A program made the position numbers and the translations under genes. This document shows, one piece after another, positions 35,214 to 43,389 of a stretch of DNA of 64,000 nucleotides (within the stretch, counting starts at the first letter, position 1; each line of letters begins with the position of its first letter). The notes under the pieces were generated by a model. That model was not told where the DNA came from and did no database searches. It saw nothing but the letters and a program-made list of their open reading frames with translations. Source of the DNA: Seonamhaeicola sediminis (GTDB lineage: Bacteria; Bacteroidota; Bacteroidia; Flavobacteriales; Flavobacteriaceae); assembly GCF_004358095.2 (NCBI RefSeq), contig NZ_SMZJ02000007.1, forward strand, positions 1 through 64,000, written 5' to 3'.

Positions 35214-36665
35214 ATGGAAGAAAGTAAATTTAACTTCAGTGATGAAGAGACTTTGGGAAAAGATCAAGTGTCTCAAAGCAAAGAGGCTGTAAAGAAAGAC
35301 GCCCAAGGACTTTTTCAGAGTATTAGAAAGTTTTTAAATGAGTTATTAGCATTTAGAGAAGATACAGATAGAGATGCCACCATTAATGCCATAAAAGGCG
35401 ATATTCCTTTTAAAGGAGCTACAGCTTGGATTTTAATCTGTTCCATTTTTGTGGCCTCGGTTGGATTAAATGCAAATTCTACAGCAGTGGTGATTGGAGC
35501 CATGCTTATATCGCCATTAATGGGCCCCATTTTGGGGGTTGGTATGTCTATTGCTATTAATGATATTGATTCACTTCGAAAATCATTAATCAATTTGGCG
35601 GTGATGATTGTGTTAAGTTTAATCACCGCTTATTTATTCTTTAGATTTTTTCCTTTAGGAAGTCAAGAAACTTCAGAACTTTTAGGTAGAACCAAACCTG
35701 ATTTAAGGGATGTGTTTATTGCATTTTTTGGTGGTTTGGCTCTTATAATTGCACGCACTAAAAAGGGTACAATAGCTTCGGTTATTTTTGGGGTAGCCAT
35801 TGCTACAGCTTTAATGCCACCTCTTTGTACAGCAGGTTATGGTTTGGCCAAAGGGAATTTTGACTACTTTGGTGGTGCTATGTATTTATTTGGTATTAAT
35901 ACCATTTTTATTGCATTGGCAACATTTCTGGTTTTAAAGGTGCTTCGGTTTCCAATGCTACGGTATGCTAACTCTAAAAAGCGTCGTAATATCTCCAGAT
36001 TGGCACTGTTAATTGCTGTGGTAGTTATGATTTGGCCTTTATATACATTTATCAAAGTGTTTAAGGAAAGCCAAATGGAAAATGAATACGAGTTATTCTT
36101 AACCCAAGAGGTTGAATCAAATGATTCGTTATGGCTTCAAAGACAAAAATTTGATGCCGAGAATGAAAAGATTACGCTTTATTTTAATGGTGATATTAAC
36201 GAAGCTGTTGAAACGGATTTAAGAAATGAGCTCAATAGATTTGAACACCTTAAAGATTTTAATTTGGTTATTAACGGTAACAAAAATGTAAGTGCAGAAC
36301 GATTAATGGATTTATATGATAGGGCTCTAGGAGGTATTGAGGAAAAAGATAGTATTATTAATTACCTCAATTTAACAATTGAAACGCTTAATTCTGAACT
36401 AGGCTCTAATAGAGGAATGCTTAGTATTGAAGATTTTACAGATTTAGCTAAGGATGCCAAGATTAAGTTTACAGATTTACAATATTTTGGTTTTGCTAAA
36501 ATGCTTAGATCTAGTGATTTTAAAAAGGCCGATACTGTTGCACTTGCCAATATTAAATGGAAGTCATCTTTAACAGATAGTGTAATGTCTTCTAAAGAAA
36601 AAGAGTTGTCTTTATGGATTAAGGAAGAGTTAAAACTTAAAGACGTTGAGATTAAACGAGATTAA
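35214..36665 (+). CDS. DUF389 domain membrane protein
   Basis: 483-aa protein with an N-terminal cytoplasmic stretch, then about six membrane helices with the conserved hydrophobic DUF389 block (GATAWILICSIFVASVGLNANSTAVVIGAMLISPLMGPILG). The C-terminal soluble tail (residues 290-483) has a coiled-coil. Function of the family is not established. It stands 60 bp after manC. Confidence 0.85.
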   Translation: MEESKFNFSDEETLGKDQVSQSKEAVKKDAQGLFQSIRKFLNELLAFREDTDRDATINAIKGDIPFKGATAWILICSIFVASVGLNANSTAVVIGAMLISPLMGPILGVGMSIAINDIDSLRKSLINLAVMIVLSLITAYLFFRFFPLGSQETSELLGRTKPDLRDVFIAFFGGLALIIARTKKGTIASVIFGVAIATALMPPLCTAGYGLAKGNFDYFGGAMYLFGINTIFIALATFLVLKVLRFPMLRYANSKKRRNISRLALLIAVVVMIWPLYTFIKVFKESQMENEYELFLTQEVESNDSLWLQRQKFDAENEKITLYFNGDINEAVETDLRNELNRFEHLKDFNLVINGNKNVSAERLMDLYDRALGGIEEKDSIINYLNLTIETLNSELGSNRGMLSIEDFTDLAKDAKIKFTDLQYFGFAKMLRSSDFKKADTVALANIKWKSSLTDSVMSSKEKELSLWIKEELKLKDVEIKRD

Positions 36666-36693
36666 TCTACATGTTTAACCTAGTAATAGAATA

Positions 36694-37461
36694 TTACTCG
36701 TTTTCTTCTAAGTACATTTGCCGTACTTTTTTAAACAGATTAGATGAGTAAACAAAATCTGTAACAGCTTGATTATCGGTTTTGAATATGGTTTTATTAG
36801 AGCCTTCCCATTCTTTTATGCCATATCTTAGAAAAACAATTTTTTCTCCAATTTCCATAACAGAGTTCATATCATGTGAGTTAATAACTGTTACAATTTG
36901 ATATTCATCAGTTATTTCCTGAATTAAGTTATCTATAACAATAGCTGTTTTAGGGTCTAAGCCAGAGTTTGGTTCGTCACAAAATAAATATTTAGGGTTA
37001 TTCACTATAGCACGTGCAATGGCAACACGTTTCTGCATACCTCCCGATGCCTCACTTGGCATTTTGTGATGTGCATTAGGCAGGTTTACCCGTTTCAAAA
37101 CAAAATCGGCTCTGTCTTCCATTTCGCTTTTGCTCATTTTGGTAAACATTCTTAAAGGAAACATTACATTTTCAGCAATGGTCATAGAATCAAATAAAGC
37201 ACTGCCTTGAAATACCATGCCAATTTCGGCACGTAAATCTCTTTTTTGACCTTCAGAAAGGTTAGAAAATATTTTTCCATCATAAGAAATAGTACCTTCC
37301 TCATAAGGGAAAAGACCAAGTAAGCACTTTAAAAAAACAGTTTTTCCAGAGCCACTTTGTCCTATGATTAGGTTAGTTTTTCCTTTTTCAAAAGACGTAC
37401 TGATACCTTTTAAAATTTCTGCATCGCCAAAAGATTTATGTAAATTTTCTACTAGTATCAT
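36694..37461 (-). CDS. ABC transporter ATP-binding protein (MlaF-type)
   Basis: 255-aa ATPase. Walker A is GQSGSGKTVFLK, Q-loop VFQGSALFDSMTIAENV, signature EASGGMQKRVAIARAI, Walker B YLFCDEPNSGLDP, H-loop VINSHD. The long insert and GLDP sequence are typical of Mla/Ttg2-type lipid transport ATPases. I start at ATG 37461, which overlaps the permease stop by 1 nt; an in-frame upstream ATG at 37521 lies inside the permease gene. With MlaE it would move phospholipid between membranes. Confidence 0.92.
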   Translation of the reverse strand: MILVENLHKSFGDAEILKGISTSFEKGKTNLIIGQSGSGKTVFLKCLLGLFPYEEGTISYDGKIFSNLSEGQKRDLRAEIGMVFQGSALFDSMTIAENVMFPLRMFTKMSKSEMEDRADFVLKRVNLPNAHHKMPSEASGGMQKRVAIARAIVNNPKYLFCDEPNSGLDPKTAIVIDNLIQEITDEYQIVTVINSHDMNSVMEIGEKIVFLRYGIKEWEGSNKTIFKTDNQAVTDFVYSSNLFKKVRQMYLEENE

Positions 37462-38198
37462 TAGCCTAACATCATTCCGGTTAAAATATAATTTAATAGA
37501 ATTATAACCACCGATGTCCAAACAAAAGCAGTGGTACTTGCTTTACCTACTTCTAAAGCGCCTCCTTTCATATAGAATCCGTAAAACGAAGGAATGGTAG
37601 CTAAAACAAAAGCAAAAACATAAGTTTTAATAAAAGAATAGGTAACGTGGAAACCATCAAAATCTGTTTGCAAACCTAAAATATAATCTTCTAAACTGGT
37701 ATAACCACCAAAAACACAAGCGGCCATACCACCTAAGATGCCTAAAAACATACCAATAGCAATGGCAAAAGGGTATAGCATTAATGCTATGGTTTTAGGA
37801 AATACCAAATAATTTAAAGAATTAATACCCATGACTTCCAACGCGTCAATTTGTTCGGTTACTCGCATGGTTCCAATACTAGATGTGATGAACGAACCCA
37901 CTTTACCTGCCATAATAATGGAGGTAAAGGTTGGTGCAAACTCTAATATAACAGACTGCCTAGTGGCAAAACCAACTAAGTATCTTGGAATAAGTGGGTT
38001 TTCAATATTTAAAGCCGTTTGAATGGTTACAACACCACCCACAAAAAATGATATGAAAGCAATAATGCCCAAAGAGCCAATTATTAAATCATCAATATCT
38101 TTTAAAATTAAAGTTCTCATAACCGACCATTTAGTTGGTTTACGGAACATTTCGGCAATCATTAAAAAATACCGACCAATATTATGAAGATATCGCAT
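37461..38198 (-). CDS. MlaE-type ABC transporter permease
   Basis: 245-aa lipid-asymmetry permease. The MlaE family core is present: FFVGGVVTIQTALNI, LEFAPTFTSIIMAGKVGSFITSSIGTMRVTEQIDALEVMGINSLNYLVFPK, with about five membrane helices. It is coupled to the ATPase gene by a 1-nt overlap. No MlaD or MlaC gene is visible here, so the MCE-domain partner must be elsewhere. Confidence 0.92.
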   Translation of the reverse strand: MRYLHNIGRYFLMIAEMFRKPTKWSVMRTLILKDIDDLIIGSLGIIAFISFFVGGVVTIQTALNIENPLIPRYLVGFATRQSVILEFAPTFTSIIMAGKVGSFITSSIGTMRVTEQIDALEVMGINSLNYLVFPKTIALMLYPFAIAIGMFLGILGGMAACVFGGYTSLEDYILGLQTDFDGFHVTYSFIKTYVFAFVLATIPSFYGFYMKGGALEVGKASTTAFVWTSVVIILLNYILTGMMLG

Positions 38199-38306
38199 AT
38201 AAAAATTTCTTGTTGCTAAAGTAAAAAAAGTTAATGGTATTTAACCTTAATTTTAAATTATGATGTCTTAAAAACAGTATTTTTGAAGTAATAAATAGTA
38301 ACTAAA

Positions 38307-39971
38307 ATGAAGCAAATAGCAGTATTGTTTTTGGTTTTAACCATAAGTTTTTATTGTAAAGCACAGAAAAGTATTCATAAATCTGAAACAGAAATGATTA
38401 AGGTTTCTAATGATAAACCAAAATTAGTAGTTGGCATAGTTGTAGACCAAATGCGGTATGATTATTTAACACGTTTTAAAAACAAATATGGGGAAGGTGG
38501 TTTTATGAGAATGATTAATAATGGCTTTAATTGCAAAAACAATCATTTTAATTATATACCCACTAAAACAGGTCCGGGACATGCTTCTGTGTTTACTGGA
38601 ACAACACCAAAAATACATGGTATTATAGCCAATGATTGGTACGATAAGCAAACTAAAAAAATGGTATACTGTGCTGGAGATACTACTGTATTGGCTGTTG
38701 GTAGTAGTTCTGAATCTGAGCGCATGTCTCCACACCTTATGAAGACAACCACTTTTGCAGATGAAAACCGCTTGTTTACTCAAATGAGGGGGAAGAGCAT
38801 TGGTATATCAATAAAAGACAGAGGTGCTGTGTTGCCTGCAGGCCATTCGGCAAATGCAGCTTATTGGTTTCGGGGAAAAAAAGAAGGTAATTTTATAACC
38901 AGTACATATTACATGAACGAATTGCCAAAATGGGTGCAGGATTTTAATGAATCTAAAACGGCTGAATCATATTTGAAAGTATGGAATACATTATACGATA
39001 TCACAACCTATAATGAGAGTGGTGCTGATTTAAATGATTTTGAGCGTGGGTTTAAAGGAAAGGAAACAGCAACGTTTCCTTATGATTTAAAAAAACTGAG
39101 CACTCAAAATGCTGGTTTTGATATTATTAAAAGCACACCTTATGGTAATAGTATTGTAGCAGATTTTGCAATTGCAGCTTTAAAAGGAGAAGATTTGGGA
39201 AAAGATGATGATACCGATGTTTTAACGGTAAGTTTTTCAAGTACAGATTATGTAGGTCATAATTTTGGGGTAAACTCCAAAGAAATACAAGATACTTATC
39301 TGCGCTTAGATAAAGATTTAGAACGTTTTTTTAATGAACTTGATGCAGAAGTTGGAAACGGGAACTACACCGTATTTCTAACAGCTGATCATGGTGCTAT
39401 AGATGTTCCATTGTACTTAAAATCTGTAAAAATACCTGCTGGATATTTAGAGTTTGATGAGACCAGAAAAAAACTAAGAACTTTTATGTTGAATAGATTT
39501 AAGTCTAACGATTTAATTGAAAACATAAGCAATAACCAAATATTTTTAAACAGAGTTAAATTAAAAAGTTTAGGTTTAGATTTAACTGAAGTTCAACAAG
39601 CTATTGTAAATGAAATTATTAATTATGAGCATGTCTACAAAGCATATTCTGCAACTACTTTAAGTACTGCTTTTTTCACTGAAGGAATAGAAACCTTATT
39701 ACAAAATGGTTATAATCAAAAAAGATCGGGTGATATTTTGGTTATTGAAGACCCCGCATTTATATCCTATCCAAAGACAGGATCAACACATGGAAGTGGT
39801 TTAAATTATGATACCCATGTACCTTTATTGTTCTTTGGTAATGGTATTCAAAAGGGAGAAACACTACAGAAAACAGTAATCCCAGATATTGCTCCAACCA
39901 TGTCTGCCCTTTTGGGTATTAGTTTCCCAAATGGAGCAACAGGTACACCTTTAGAAATTGTTTTAAAATAA
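38307..39971 (+). CDS. PafA-type alkaline phosphatase
   Basis: 554-aa exported phosphatase of the alkaline phosphatase/NPP superfamily. A signal peptide (MKQIAVLFLVLTISFYCKAQ) precedes the metal-binding Asp in VGIVVDQMRYDYL. The Thr nucleophile lies in IPTKTGPGHASVFTGTTP, and later metal ligands in SSTDYVGHNFG, TADHGAID and THGSGLNYDTHVPLLFFG. These match the Ca-dependent or Zn PafA phosphomonoesterases of flavobacteria. TATTTTTG at 38278-38285 is a possible -7 box. The NUC1 nuclease gene follows after 1 nt. Confidence 0.88.
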   Translation: MKQIAVLFLVLTISFYCKAQKSIHKSETEMIKVSNDKPKLVVGIVVDQMRYDYLTRFKNKYGEGGFMRMINNGFNCKNNHFNYIPTKTGPGHASVFTGTTPKIHGIIANDWYDKQTKKMVYCAGDTTVLAVGSSSESERMSPHLMKTTTFADENRLFTQMRGKSIGISIKDRGAVLPAGHSANAAYWFRGKKEGNFITSTYYMNELPKWVQDFNESKTAESYLKVWNTLYDITTYNESGADLNDFERGFKGKETATFPYDLKKLSTQNAGFDIIKSTPYGNSIVADFAIAALKGEDLGKDDDTDVLTVSFSSTDYVGHNFGVNSKEIQDTYLRLDKDLERFFNELDAEVGNGNYTVFLTADHGAIDVPLYLKSVKIPAGYLEFDETRKKLRTFMLNRFKSNDLIENISNNQIFLNRVKLKSLGLDLTEVQQAIVNEIINYEHVYKAYSATTLSTAFFTEGIETLLQNGYNQKRSGDILVIEDPAFISYPKTGSTHGSGLNYDTHVPLLFFGNGIQKGETLQKTVIPDIAPTMSALLGISFPNGATGTPLEIVLK

Positions 39972-39972
39972 A

Positions 39973-40782
39973 ATGCGCAGAAAATCAGGTTTTACTTTGC
40001 TTGCTGTTCTTATCTTGTTAGGTGTTTTTGCTTATGAGTATGTCTTGGAAGAAAAGGAACAGACCCATATTATTGTTGAAGGTGAAAAGGTAAAGAGAAA
40101 TACCAACGCATATTTTTTACCAACCAGTACAACAGGTCAAATTATTCATCATAACAGCTATTCTTTATCCTATCACGAAGACCACGAACAAGCAGAGTGG
40201 GTTGCTTATGAGTTAAAAAAGTCCCATTTATCTAGCACGAATTTCAAGAGGCCTTATTTTGAAGTTGATAAAACGGTGAAAACGGGTGCAGCTCATTGGC
40301 GCAGTTATAAAAATTCAGGTTATGACCGCGGACACTTATGTCCAGCTGCAGATCGTAGCTATAGTAAGGAAGCACATGATGAAACGTTTTTAACCAGTAA
40401 TATTAGTCCGCAAGACCATGACTTTAATTCTGGTATCTGGAATAAATTAGAGCAAAAAGTACGGTATTGGGCTCATAAGTATGACGGGGTTTTTGTAGTA
40501 ACAGGTGGGGTTTTAAAAGAAAAAATGGAGACCATTGGAGAAGATGCTGTATCGGTTCCAAATCAGTTTTATAAAGTACTTATTGATAACAATAACGGAC
40601 CAATAAAAATGATTGCTTTTTTAATACCTCATAACGATTCAGATAAACCTTTACATGAATTTGTAGTGCCTGTTGATGAAGTCGAAAAATTAACAGGAAT
40701 AGATTTTTTTCCAGAATTGGAAGATGAATTGGAAAATAAACTGGAAGCTTCAAGTAATTATAAAGATTGGAGTTTTAATTGA
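39973..40782 (+). CDS. DNA/RNA non-specific endonuclease (NUC1 family)
   Basis: 269-aa secreted or membrane-anchored nuclease: an N-terminal hydrophobic helix (residues 5-25) then a His-Me finger domain with the DRGH motif in SGYDRGHLCPAADRSY and the metal-binding Asn in SPQDHDFNSGIWNKLE. It is one nucleotide after the PafA-like phosphatase gene; together they could release and dephosphorylate extracellular nucleic acids to obtain phosphate. That joint role is inference. Confidence 0.92.
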   Translation: MRRKSGFTLLAVLILLGVFAYEYVLEEKEQTHIIVEGEKVKRNTNAYFLPTSTTGQIIHHNSYSLSYHEDHEQAEWVAYELKKSHLSSTNFKRPYFEVDKTVKTGAAHWRSYKNSGYDRGHLCPAADRSYSKEAHDETFLTSNISPQDHDFNSGIWNKLEQKVRYWAHKYDGVFVVTGGVLKEKMETIGEDAVSVPNQFYKVLIDNNNGPIKMIAFLIPHNDSDKPLHEFVVPVDEVEKLTGIDFFPELEDELENKLEASSNYKDWSFN

Positions 40783-40794
40783 CACTTTACCGTC

Positions 40795-40815
40795 ATCCTG
40801 AACTTGTTTCAGGAT
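40795..40815. repeat. Palindromic dispersed-type repeat
   Basis: ATCCTGAA-CTTGT-TTCAGGAT, perfect 8-bp arms, embedded in GTCATCC...GGATCTCATCC. This hairpin type recurs in many Bacteroidetes genomes as I remember it. It lies between convergent genes and supplies the stop codon of the glycosyltransferase at 40809. Confidence 0.75.
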
Positions 40816-41669
40816 CTCATCCTTTTTAGTTTGCCTATTATTCCTTTCCAACGAACATCTCTAATAAATTTACCTTCTTCATCTGAAACCAAAAAGTTCA
40901 CCTTTTCTTTTTTTGCTTTAAAATAGCCACCCATATAGTCATTAAATAATCTTAGGCTTCCCTTTTTAAAGGCCAATTTTACTGCTGATATGAATGTGAT
41001 AACTAACCCGTAACGCATTTTGTACATGGCTTCGCCTTGTAAATATTTAGAGGCTTTATTGTAGCTTATACCGGTTGGTTTTAGGTGTTTTACGTGTAGA
41101 CTTTCATCGGTTATTATTTTCCAATTATAGTATTTAGCCAATAGTTCGTCAACTGTGTCCCAACCCATAGATCGTTTAAGTTTACCTATGTCTAAAAAAC
41201 ATTCTTTTCTATAAGCCTTTAGAGCGCCTCGAATATGATCTTTTCTGGTGAGGCTTTCTAAAACCCAACGACCATTTTTTTCAACATAGCAAAACCCAGA
41301 AGCCATACCTAGGTGTTTGTTTTTTTTAAAATGATACGCTAACTCTTCAAGGTAGTTGTCTGGAAAAACCAAGTCGGCATCAAACTTACAGATAACATCA
41401 TAATGGTCATCTAAAATGGCGTAGCCTTTATAAAATGCATTAATGATTTTAGCTCCTGGTAAATGTTCATTTGATGATTTTGAATTAATAAGTTTAATAA
41501 AATCATATTTAAATGAAAAGCCTTCAACTATATCTTGAGTATTATCGGTTGAATTATCATTAACCACAACTACTTGCTTTGGTTTTAAAGTTTGATTGAC
41601 CAAAGAATCTAAAGTTAGCCCGATGGAGCTTTCTTCGTTATGAGCGGGTATGATAATGTAGAATTTCAA
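40809..41669 (-). CDS. Family 2 glycosyltransferase
   Basis: 286-aa GT-A glycosyltransferase: MKFYIIIPAHNEESSIG, NDNSTDNTQDIVE, CKFDADLVFPDNYLEEL (DxD metal site near residue 97), a second acidic site WDTVDELLAKYYNW. No membrane helix of note. Its last residues and stop codon (M-R-S-stop) are encoded by the palindromic repeat at 40795-40815, so the C-terminus may have been altered by the repeat. It is the last gene of a minus-strand run with a methyltransferase and a KAS III-like gene. Confidence 0.88.
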   Translation of the reverse strand: MKFYIIIPAHNEESSIGLTLDSLVNQTLKPKQVVVVNDNSTDNTQDIVEGFSFKYDFIKLINSKSSNEHLPGAKIINAFYKGYAILDDHYDVICKFDADLVFPDNYLEELAYHFKKNKHLGMASGFCYVEKNGRWVLESLTRKDHIRGALKAYRKECFLDIGKLKRSMGWDTVDELLAKYYNWKIITDESLHVKHLKPTGISYNKASKYLQGEAMYKMRYGLVITFISAVKLAFKKGSLRLFNDYMGGYFKAKKEKVNFLVSDEEGKFIRDVRWKGIIGKLKRMRS

Positions 41670-41694
41670 AAAGTGAATCTCAAGATAAAAAGAA

Positions 41695-42222
41695 TTATTT
41701 TAAAACTCTTTCAGCATAAACAATATAGTATCTTGGAGTAAACCATCTTAAAATTGGCCTAATACCAATTTTCTTAGTTGGGTTGGTCCATTTTTTAGCA
41801 TCTATAATCTTCCACCCGGTTTTTTCTAATAACCAATCAAATTGCCAATCTTCAAATTCATGATAATGTCTATCCCATGTATCGGTTTTACTTCTATAGG
41901 CTGAAGAAAACCATAATTTAAGAGGAACACTGGCAACCATTTTGTTAGCCTTTATTTCTTTTAGAACAGTATATGGACTTAATAGATGTTCAAAAATTTC
42001 AAAGGCGGTTACAACATCAGCTTTTGAGTTTTTAATATTAGATTGATTTTCATCTAAATCTTCACCTTTAGTATTTTCAACAGTGTATCCATGTTCTATC
42101 ATGATTTTAGAAAATGGATTCTCTACACCTAAATCTAAAATGCTTTCAGATTTTGAAATATGTTTTTTTAAAAATGAAAAGGTATGCTTAAAGCGCTTGT
42201 TAGGATATGATTGCTCGTACAT
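41695..42222 (-). CDS. Class I SAM-dependent methyltransferase
   Basis: 175-aa methyltransferase-fold protein. The SAM-binding motif is weak but present (SILDLGVENPFSKIM near residue 24), followed by ADVVTAFEIFEHLLSPYTVLKEI in the position of motifs II-III. It sits between the KAS III-like gene (3-nt gap) and the glycosyltransferase (25-nt gap), so it probably works in the same pathway. The substrate is unknown. Confidence 0.78.
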   Translation of the reverse strand: MYEQSYPNKRFKHTFSFLKKHISKSESILDLGVENPFSKIMIEHGYTVENTKGEDLDENQSNIKNSKADVVTAFEIFEHLLSPYTVLKEIKANKMVASVPLKLWFSSAYRSKTDTWDRHYHEFEDWQFDWLLEKTGWKIIDAKKWTNPTKKIGIRPILRWFTPRYYIVYAERVLK

Positions 42223-42225
42223 TAA

Positions 42226-43284
42226 TTAATATTTGTAAACAATAGCGTTGATGTGCATGCCAGCACCTACACTTGCAAATATAACAACATCACCTTTGTT
42301 TAAGCTGTGGTTTTTCATTTTGTTATTTTTAACCAAATCGAAAAGAGTAGGAACCGTTGCAACAGAACTATTTCCTAAAGTTTGAATACTCATAGGCATA
42401 ATATGCTCAGGAATATTGGTTCTGTATAGTCGGTAAAAACGTTTTAAAATGGCTTCGTCCATTTTTTCATTGGCCTGATGGATAAAAATCTTTTTTACAT
42501 CTTTAATGCCATAACCACTATTATCTAAACACGTTTTCATTGCTTTTGGAACGTTTACCAAGGCAAATTCATAAATTTTTCTGCCATCCATTTTAATGTA
42601 TCGGGTATCTCTACAAAGGTCTTGATTATTGGAATTTCCAAAGTAGAGATAATAGGCTTCGTCATAGGTAAAACTTGCAGTTTCATGAGCTAATATACCA
42701 CCGTCTTCGTCAGTTGCTTCCAAAATAGTGGCACCAGCACCATCAGAAAAAATCATAGAATCCCTGTCATGTTTATCTACAACTCTAGATAAGGTTTCTG
42801 TGCCTATAACCAAACAACGTTTAGCCATACCAGATTTGATATAGGCTTTAGCTTGAATAACACCTTCTATCCAGCCAGGGCATCCAAACAGTATATCATA
42901 AGCTATGCATTTGGGATTCTTAATTCGAAGGCTATGTTTAATACGAGATGCCAAAGATGGCAACATATCACTTTGAATAGTGTTGTTTTTTACATCTCCA
43001 AAATTGTGCGCAACTATAATGTAATCAATAGTTTCAGGGTCTATGTTGGCATCTTCAATAGCTTTTTCGGCTGCAAAAAATCCAAGGTCAGACGAATTGT
43101 GATGAGGCTTTGCATAACGACGTTCAGCAATGCCTGTAATGGCTTCAAACTTTTCTACTATAATTTCGTTGGGAGCATTTATGTTAGAACCATCAGAATT
43201 TAAAAACTCATGATTATGAAAACTTTCATTTGTCTCAATGGTATCTGGGATATAACTTCCAGAACCTGTAATCTTGATATTCAT
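42226..43284 (-). CDS. 3-oxoacyl-ACP synthase III-family protein
   Basis: 352-aa thiolase-fold condensing enzyme of the FabH type. The catalytic Cys is in IAYDILFGCPGWIEG (near residue 130), His in FIHQANEKMDEAI and Asn in LGNSSVATVPTLFDL. It is somewhat longer than FabH (about 320) and is followed by methyltransferase and glycosyltransferase genes, so a secondary lipid pathway is as likely as housekeeping fatty-acid initiation. Confidence 0.88.
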   Translation of the reverse strand: MNIKITGSGSYIPDTIETNESFHNHEFLNSDGSNINAPNEIIVEKFEAITGIAERRYAKPHHNSSDLGFFAAEKAIEDANIDPETIDYIIVAHNFGDVKNNTIQSDMLPSLASRIKHSLRIKNPKCIAYDILFGCPGWIEGVIQAKAYIKSGMAKRCLVIGTETLSRVVDKHDRDSMIFSDGAGATILEATDEDGGILAHETASFTYDEAYYLYFGNSNNQDLCRDTRYIKMDGRKIYEFALVNVPKAMKTCLDNSGYGIKDVKKIFIHQANEKMDEAILKRFYRLYRTNIPEHIMPMSIQTLGNSSVATVPTLFDLVKNNKMKNHSLNKGDVVIFASVGAGMHINAIVYKY

Positions 43285-43389
43285 AGAACGTGTTTTGCTA
43301 TTAATTTTAAACTTTAAAAGCTAATATACTGGCATTAAACAAAAAATATGTTTTAAAGTATTATTCATTACGATGTTCAACAACCTAAA

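Noticed and set aside
37462-37521. Upstream start for the MlaF-type ATPase
   Set aside because: These codons are within the permease gene; the family starts at MILVENLHKSF, ATG 37461.
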